Both the position numbers and the translations under genes were made by a program. 10,495 nt of DNA from Alphaproteobacteria bacterium (GTDB lineage Bacteria; Pseudomonadota; Alphaproteobacteria; BOG-932; Roseiterribacteraceae). The stretch is taken from the NCBI GenBank assembly GCA_903970575.1, contig CAJCJC010000278.1:1-10495 (forward strand), read 5' to 3'. Below, one piece after another: positions 6,527 through 10,495 of the stretch. Within the stretch, counting starts at the first letter, position 1, and every line of letters starts with the position of its first letter. The notes under the pieces are model-generated. The model was not told the DNA's origin. It made no database searches and saw nothing but the letters and a program-made list of their open reading frames with translations.

Positions 6527-8590
6527 TTAAAGATCGATGACGATATTATTGTGCGCGTCCAGCGACGCCGTGGCATCCGGCGGCACGATGGTCGTGCCCT
6601 CGTATTCCTCGATCACCAATGGACCTTTTCTCGCGCCCTGGCGCAATCCGCCGCGCCCGATCACCGGCGTATCGCACAGCCCGTGTTCCGCGCCGAAATA
6701 GACCGGTCGCGCGTATGCGTCGGTCTCGACCTCCGGCGGCGGGGCGGCGAGGCGGTCGGCGCCGCCATGCGGCAGCGATCCGATCACCCGCAGCGTCACC
6801 AGATCGATGCGCTGCCCATCCAGAAGATGGCCATAGCTGCGCATGTGCTCGCGCTCGAACGCCTGACGGATCGCCGACATATCGTCATCGGTGCTTATGC
6901 CCGGCGCCACGTCCACGGAAAGTTCGAAGCCCTGGCCGGCATAGCGCAGGTCCGCGCGCCAGCGGAGTATGGCCCGTTCACCGCCGTCCAGTTCGGCGAT
7001 GACCCGCGCCTCCAATTCGCGAAAGCGCGATTCGATATCCCCCGGCGCCGCATCCTCCAGCGGTCGCGGAAAGGCGACCGACCGCGCGACCTCGATATTG
7101 GCGAACAACAGGCCGACCGCGCTGAACACGCCCGCGCCAGGCGGAACGACGACCCGGCGGATTTGCAGCTCGCGCGCCAGCGCCGCCGCGTGAACGCCGC
7201 CATTGCCGCCAAAGGCGAAGAGAATGAAGTCTCGCGGATCGCGACCCCGATAGGTCGACACCGCCTTGACCGCGCGCATCATTGTGGCGTTCGCCAGGCG
7301 GTGGACGCCATAGGCGGCCTCCAGCACGTCGCAATTCAGCGTCGCGCCGATTTTGCTCAGCGCCGCGCGCGCCGCGTCGGCATGGATCGCGACCGCCCCG
7401 CCGGCTAACGCCGTCTGGTTCAGAAAGCCGAGCACGACATTGGCGTCCGTCACCGTCGCGTGCTCGCCGCCGGCGCCATAGCAGGCCGGCCCCGGAACCG
7501 CGCCGGCGCTGCGCGGCCCAACCTTCAGCGCGCCGCCGGGATCGACCCATACGATGCTGCCGCCGCCGGCGCCAACCTCTGCGACGTCGATCACCGGCAG
7601 CTTCAGGGCATAGCCGCCGCCCTTGGCGAGCTTGCTGCTGAGCGAGATGCCGCCGCCCACCTCATATTCGTCCGTGGTGACGACGCGGCCATCCTCGATC
7701 AGCGAGGCCTTGGCGGTGGTGCCCCCCATGTCGAAGGTAATGATGTCGCGATAGCCGGCGATGACGCCGAGATAGGCCGCCCCGGTCACCCCCGCCGCCG
7801 GGCCGCTTTCGACGATGCGTGCCGGGGTAGCGATCACCCGCTCGACGTCCAGCGCGCCGCCGCTCGATTGCATCATCAGCAATCGTCCGCCGATTCCGCT
7901 TTGCCTCAGCCGTTCCTGGAGGGAGCGGAGGTATCGCGCGACGACGGGGCCGATATAGGCGTTCACCACGGTTGTGCTGGTCCGCTCATATTCGCGGATT
8001 TCCGGCAGTACGTCGCTGGATACCGAGATGAACCGGCCGGGCAGGGCGCGGCGCAGGATCGCCGCCGCCTCAAGCTCGTGGGCGGGATTGATGTAGGAAT
8101 GGAGGAAACACACGGCGACCGCCTCAACCTTCGACAGGGCCAGCATGGACGCCAGCGCCGTCATCGCCGGGATATCGAGAATTTTCAGAACCTCGCCCTT
8201 CGGGCCCAGCCTTTCGCTGACCTCATACCGCCGCCGGCGGGGGACGAGCGGCGCCGGCTTCGAATAAAGCGGCTCGTATAGCCGGGGAACGCGGATGCGG
8301 CGGAGCTCCAGAACGTCACGGAATCCCTCGGTAGTGACCAGGGCGGTCACGGCGCCCTTGCCCTCCAGAATGGCGTTGGTGGCGACGGTGGAGGCGTGCA
8401 GCACCTCGGAAAACGCGCCGCGGTCCATGCCCAGCCGCGCGGCGATTGCGCAGATTCCTTCGGCGACGGCGCGCGCGAGATCGTCCGGCGTCGATGGAGT
8501 TTTATAGGTCGACAGCATGCCGTTAGGCGACAGGCAGGCGATGTCGGTGAATGTGCCGCCGATATCGGCCGCGATCCGATAGACCGCCAC
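6527..8590 (-). CDS. hyuA: Hydantoinase/oxoprolinase subunit A (HyuA family), ATPase subunit
   Basis: 687 residues, full length. HyuA is the ATP-using subunit, built on the ASKHA (actin/hexokinase-like) fold. Motifs: phosphate loop ADIGGTFTDIACL (8-20), HASTVATNAILEGKGA (65-80), a second phosphate/adenosine region FDMGGTTAKASLIEDGR (286-302), VGAGGGSI (339-346), AVPGPACYG (364-372) and the family signature FGGNGGVHAAALARE (460-474) followed by VVPPGAGVFSAVGLL (481-495). The start is GTG at 8590: the N-terminal motif needs it, and no in-frame ATG or TTG lies close upstream. No convincing Shine-Dalgarno is seen. It is first in the operon hyuA-hyuB-P450-GGT. The 237-bp gap to the upstream enolase gene holds an inverted repeat, so the operon may have its own promoter. 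Confidence 0.95.
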   Translation of the reverse strand: MAVYRIAADIGGTFTDIACLSPNGMLSTYKTPSTPDDLARAVAEGICAIAARLGMDRGAFSEVLHASTVATNAILEGKGAVTALVTTEGFRDVLELRRIRVPRLYEPLYSKPAPLVPRRRRYEVSERLGPKGEVLKILDIPAMTALASMLALSKVEAVAVCFLHSYINPAHELEAAAILRRALPGRFISVSSDVLPEIREYERTSTTVVNAYIGPVVARYLRSLQERLRQSGIGGRLLMMQSSGGALDVERVIATPARIVESGPAAGVTGAAYLGVIAGYRDIITFDMGGTTAKASLIEDGRVVTTDEYEVGGGISLSSKLAKGGGYALKLPVIDVAEVGAGGGSIVWVDPGGALKVGPRSAGAVPGPACYGAGGEHATVTDANVVLGFLNQTALAGGAVAIHADAARAALSKIGATLNCDVLEAAYGVHRLANATMMRAVKAVSTYRGRDPRDFILFAFGGNGGVHAAALARELQIRRVVVPPGAGVFSAVGLLFANIEVARSVAFPRPLEDAAPGDIESRFRELEARVIAELDGGERAILRWRADLRYAGQGFELSVDVAPGISTDDDMSAIRQAFEREHMRSYGHLLDGQRIDLVTLRVIGSLPHGGADRLAAPPPEVETDAYARPVYFGAEHGLCDTPVIGRGGLRQGARKGPLVIEEYEGTTIVPPDATASLDAHNNIVIDL

Positions 8591-8653
8591 CTTAGCCAGC
8601 GCAAAGAAATAAGTGCTTCATTCCAAATTCTTCATGCCTAATCCAGTCTGTTT

Positions 8654-8760
8654 AACCGCGGAGGCGCGGAGGCGCAAAGTCTGAAAAGATCTATTCGCTG
8701 AGCGCTTCAGAGTGCGGCGAAGAATAAGTTCAAACTTTGCGTCTCTGAGTCTCCGCGGTT
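8654..8760. repeat. Intergenic element with 27-nt inverted arms (MITE/REP-like)
   Basis: The left arm 8654-8680 (AACCGCGGAGGCGCGGAGGC...) and right arm 8734-8760 (...CTGAGTCTCCGCGGTT) are inverted copies with about five mismatches, around a 53-base interior that itself contains a smaller near-palindrome (8692-8725, TATTCGC...GCGAAGAATA). The left arm holds an 8-bp direct repeat, GCGGAGGC twice. This GCGGAGGCGCGGAGGCGC word is, from memory, part of a widespread family of bacterial intergenic repeats. It fills the gap between the enolase-type gene and hyuA and could attenuate read-through or stabilise the mRNA. The flanks 8591-8653 and 8761-8827 show no further gene or clear promoter. Confidence 0.75.
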
Positions 8761-8827
8761 CAATTCATATGGCGTCGACTGCCACAAATAAATTTTGAAT
8801 TCGACATAGTTATTTTTCAGCATTGTC

Positions 8828-9982
8828 TCAGCCGCACCGGAAGCGTTCGAGCTTCGCCTCGTCGACCGCGATTCCCAGGCCCGGGCCGTCGAGCGGGAGG
8901 ATTGCGCCATCGCGGACGGCGAACGGCGCCATCACGATATCGTCCTCGTAATAGCGGCCGCCGATGCGATAGGGATGGGCGCCGGCGGGCGCGCTGATGG
9001 GGATGACGCTGGCGAGTTGGACGGCGGGCGTGGCCAGCGCGAAATGCAGATTGGCGGCGTTGCCGATGCCGGATTCGATGGAGCCGTTGACGTCGCACGC
9101 CATGGACGTCGCCTGGGCGATGGCGCCGACTTTCGCCGCGCCGACAAACCCGCCCGCCTTGGCCAGATAGATCGACAGCCAGTCCGCGGCGCGCGCGGCG
9201 ACGACCTCCAGCGCGTCATTCACGTCCCAGCAGGATTCGTCGGCGATGATGGGCGCGCTCGCGCCCCGCGTCACCTCCGCCATCGCCTTCAGGCCGATGA
9301 CCGGTTGTTCGACGGAATCGACCCCCGCATCCTGAAGCCGCCGAAGAATGCGCAAGCCGTTTTTGGCGTCGCGATAGCCCTGGTTGGCGTCCAGCCTCAG
9401 ATGAATATCCGCGCCCAGTTCCCGGCGCAGCAGGGCGACCAGCCGGATATCGCGTTCGGGGTCGACGCCGCCCTTGATTTGCAGGGTTTTCAGCCCGTCG
9501 GCCGCCGCCGCGACGCCTTCCTCGATCGCCTCCCGCTCCCGCATCAGGCCGACCATATGCGCGACCGGCGCGCTGTCCCGGCAGGCGCCGCCGAGCAGGC
9601 GATAGATAGGCAGGCCGACAATCTTGCCCCACAGATCGTGAAGCGCGATATCGACCGCGCATTTCGCGTAGGAGTTTCCAGCCAGCGCCGCATCCATGAC
9701 GATGCGGGCCTGGGTGACCTGCGTGGGGTCGCGCCCGATGAGCGCCGGCCCCAACACATCGGTCACCATGGACGCGACGCTCGCCAAGGTCTCGCCGCCG
9801 TGACGGCCGAAATCGCCGCCCCAATCGGGCAGCGGCGTCGCCTCGCCATAACCCACCAACCCATCGTCTGTTCGAATGCGCGCAAGGACGAAGCCGCCCA
9901 GATCGACGCCGAGGCCGGCCCATTTGAAATCCCGCCGGGGCGGCAGGCGAAACTTCACGGCCTCGATTGACGTGATGAGCAT
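8828..9982 (-). CDS. Enolase-superfamily enzyme (mandelate racemase / muconate lactonizing type)
   Basis: 384 residues from the ATG at 9982, the usual length. These enzymes remove the proton alpha to a carboxylate, then racemise, dehydrate or cycloisomerise. The N-terminal capping domain (1 to about 130) ends in the typical ALHDLWGKIVGLPIYRLLGG. Barrel residues: Lys170 in LQIKGG (the usual KxK reads QxK), metal ligands Asp198 (LRLDANQGY), Glu225 (VEQPV) and Asp248 (IADES), and second catalytic Lys275 (LAKAGG). The pattern is MLE-like, and the exact reaction is not evident. A role as a racemase or epimerase for an amino-acid-like product of the HyuAB pathway is an inference. The frame is open upstream to 10399, but a Shine-Dalgarno at 9992-9996 and the domain boundary support 9982. 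The spacing to hyuA is 237 bp. Confidence 0.92.
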   Translation of the reverse strand: MLITSIEAVKFRLPPRRDFKWAGLGVDLGGFVLARIRTDDGLVGYGEATPLPDWGGDFGRHGGETLASVASMVTDVLGPALIGRDPTQVTQARIVMDAALAGNSYAKCAVDIALHDLWGKIVGLPIYRLLGGACRDSAPVAHMVGLMREREAIEEGVAAAADGLKTLQIKGGVDPERDIRLVALLRRELGADIHLRLDANQGYRDAKNGLRILRRLQDAGVDSVEQPVIGLKAMAEVTRGASAPIIADESCWDVNDALEVVAARAADWLSIYLAKAGGFVGAAKVGAIAQATSMACDVNGSIESGIGNAANLHFALATPAVQLASVIPISAPAGAHPYRIGGRYYEDDIVMAPFAVRDGAILPLDGPGLGIAVDEAKLERFRCG

Positions 9983-10109
9983 GTAAGGGGGCCTTTTTTG
10001 GAATTCAGCCGATCCTAAACGGGCGGGCCGATAGTGCAAACTCCCCCGCTGTTCGTTTTGTGTTGGCTCGACAAGGGCATGTGGACCAGCGCATTTCCCT
10101 AAAAGTAAA
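9983..10109 (-). other. Junction sequence between the enolase gene and the truncated lipoprotein gene; possible IS scar
   Basis: These bases are open in the enolase frame but the translation (LLLGKCAGPHALVEPTQNEQ and on) matches no family I know and is probably not a protein. Around 10057-10124 the DNA reads, on the plus strand, GGACCAGCGCATTTCCCTAA and then AGTAAACTGGCACC. This recalls the terminal repeats of IS21-type insertion sequences as I remember them, so a remnant of an insertion may lie here. The evidence is weak. Confidence 0.3.
9992..9996 (-). promoter_or_regulatory. Ribosome binding site of the enolase-type gene
   Basis: On the minus strand an A-run followed by AAGG ends nine bases before the ATG at 9982. 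This supports an independent start for the enolase-type protein rather than synthesis as a fusion with the upstream lipoprotein-like codons. Confidence 0.5.
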
Positions 10110-10399
10110 CTGGCACCGAATTCTACAAGCGAATTATCCAAGGCTGTTTTGAAGTTGGCGTTCGACACTTTCGACATCCACAGTGGATTGGTCTCCCCGC
10201 CGCCATCGACCGTGCCGACCGTAATAGCGTTCTTGATCGGCGAATTACCGGCAATGATCTGATCCGGCGCGACAGGGACAGTCATCGCTCCATTGCGCGC
10301 TCCAGAGGCGCAGGCGCTAAGACCGATCACCACGGCGCAGTTGGCAGCAGGGCGAAGATATTTGAGAGAAAAATCGTGCAGAATGAGGCCGATAGGCAT
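10110..10399 (-). pseudogene. N-terminal fragment of a lipoprotein gene, fused in frame to the enolase reading frame
   Basis: The first 90-odd codons from the ATG at 10399 encode a lipoprotein signal: positive residues K13 and R16, a hydrophobic stretch and the lipobox LSAC with Cys30. A conserved-looking mature part follows (ARNGAMTVPVAPDQIIAGNS, then GGGETNPLWMSKVSNANFKT), of a style I associate with small uncharacterised outer-membrane lipoproteins. From about residue 92-97 this character stops and the frame runs through unrelated sequence into the enolase-type protein 43 codons later. A lipid-anchored periplasmic enolase enzyme would be very unusual, so I read this as a gene that lost its 3' end by recombination or insertion. 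No good Shine-Dalgarno precedes the ATG. Confidence 0.6.
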
Positions 10400-10495
10400 T
10401 TTATGCTACGGAATTTTGTTTTCAATCTAGAAATAATGGTAGATAGAACATTTTTATACAATATAGATTTTAAAAAATCCTTATTGTTTGCTGGA
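10400..10495 (-). promoter_or_regulatory. AT-rich upstream region of the lipoprotein fragment
   Basis: This stretch is strongly AT-rich against a GC-rich background and lies directly upstream of the lipoprotein start, so it probably contains the promoter that once drove that gene and may now drive the enolase gene. TATAAA-like words are present on the minus strand, but no convincing pair of -35 and -10 boxes can be chosen. No gene is seen here. Confidence 0.35.

Noticed and set aside
4752..6530. 592-codon open frame on the + strand opposite hyuB
   Set aside because: It mirrors hyuB almost exactly, has Arg/Asp/Gly-rich low-information sequence and no family motif. Long antisense frames are a by-product of GC-rich codon bias.
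7460..8281. 273-codon + strand frame inside hyuA
   Set aside because: Antisense to conserved HyuA motifs, with a composition typical of a reverse-frame shadow.

Overview
This window is high-GC bacterial DNA. The repeat types and protein flavour suggest an alphaproteobacterium: a Rhodopseudomonas/Bradyrhizobium-type 'CATTGCGAG' palindrome, a cytochrome P450 that resembles the CYP199 family as I remember it, and GC-rich hydantoinase genes. The genus cannot be fixed from the sequence. All similarity statements come from memory, with no database search.

Left part (1-1926, + strand). A head-to-tail array of one small unknown gene: three intact copies of exactly 150 codons (435-887, 955-1407, 1474-1926) and a decayed fourth copy (about 83-368) with a lost 5' end and two frameshifts. 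The spacers between copies are 66-67 bp and near-identical, so the repeated unit is gene plus spacer with a period of about 520 bp. The copies are mosaics of one another, which suggests gene conversion or unequal crossing-over. The function is unknown. A REP-like palindrome (1952-2032) separates the array from the convergent gene cluster.

Central part (2072-8590, - strand). A compact four-gene operon, in transcription order hyuA (GTG start at 8590), hyuB, a class I-type cytochrome P450 (4-bp ATGA overlap with hyuB) and a divergent gamma-glutamyltranspeptidase-like Ntn hydrolase with a TTG start. HyuA and HyuB make up an ATP-dependent hydantoinase/5-oxoprolinase-type enzyme that opens cyclic amides, or in relatives carboxylates ketones. 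With the GGT-like enzyme, the set looks like a catabolic route for a nitrogen-containing, possibly aromatic, amide or gamma-glutamyl-like compound, with the P450 adding oxygen. The substrate is not known, and no redox partner, transporter or regulator lies in the window.

Right part (8591-10495, - strand). An intergenic element with 27-nt inverted arms (8654-8760) lies between hyuA and an enolase-superfamily (mandelate racemase/muconate lactonizing type) gene (8828-9982). The enolase frame stays open upstream and runs into the first 90-odd codons of a lipoprotein gene (lipobox LSAC) starting at 10399. This looks like a truncated lipoprotein gene joined to the enolase gene by an accidental in-frame junction, possibly with an insertion-sequence scar in between. 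The last 96 bases are strongly AT-rich and lie upstream of the lipoprotein start.
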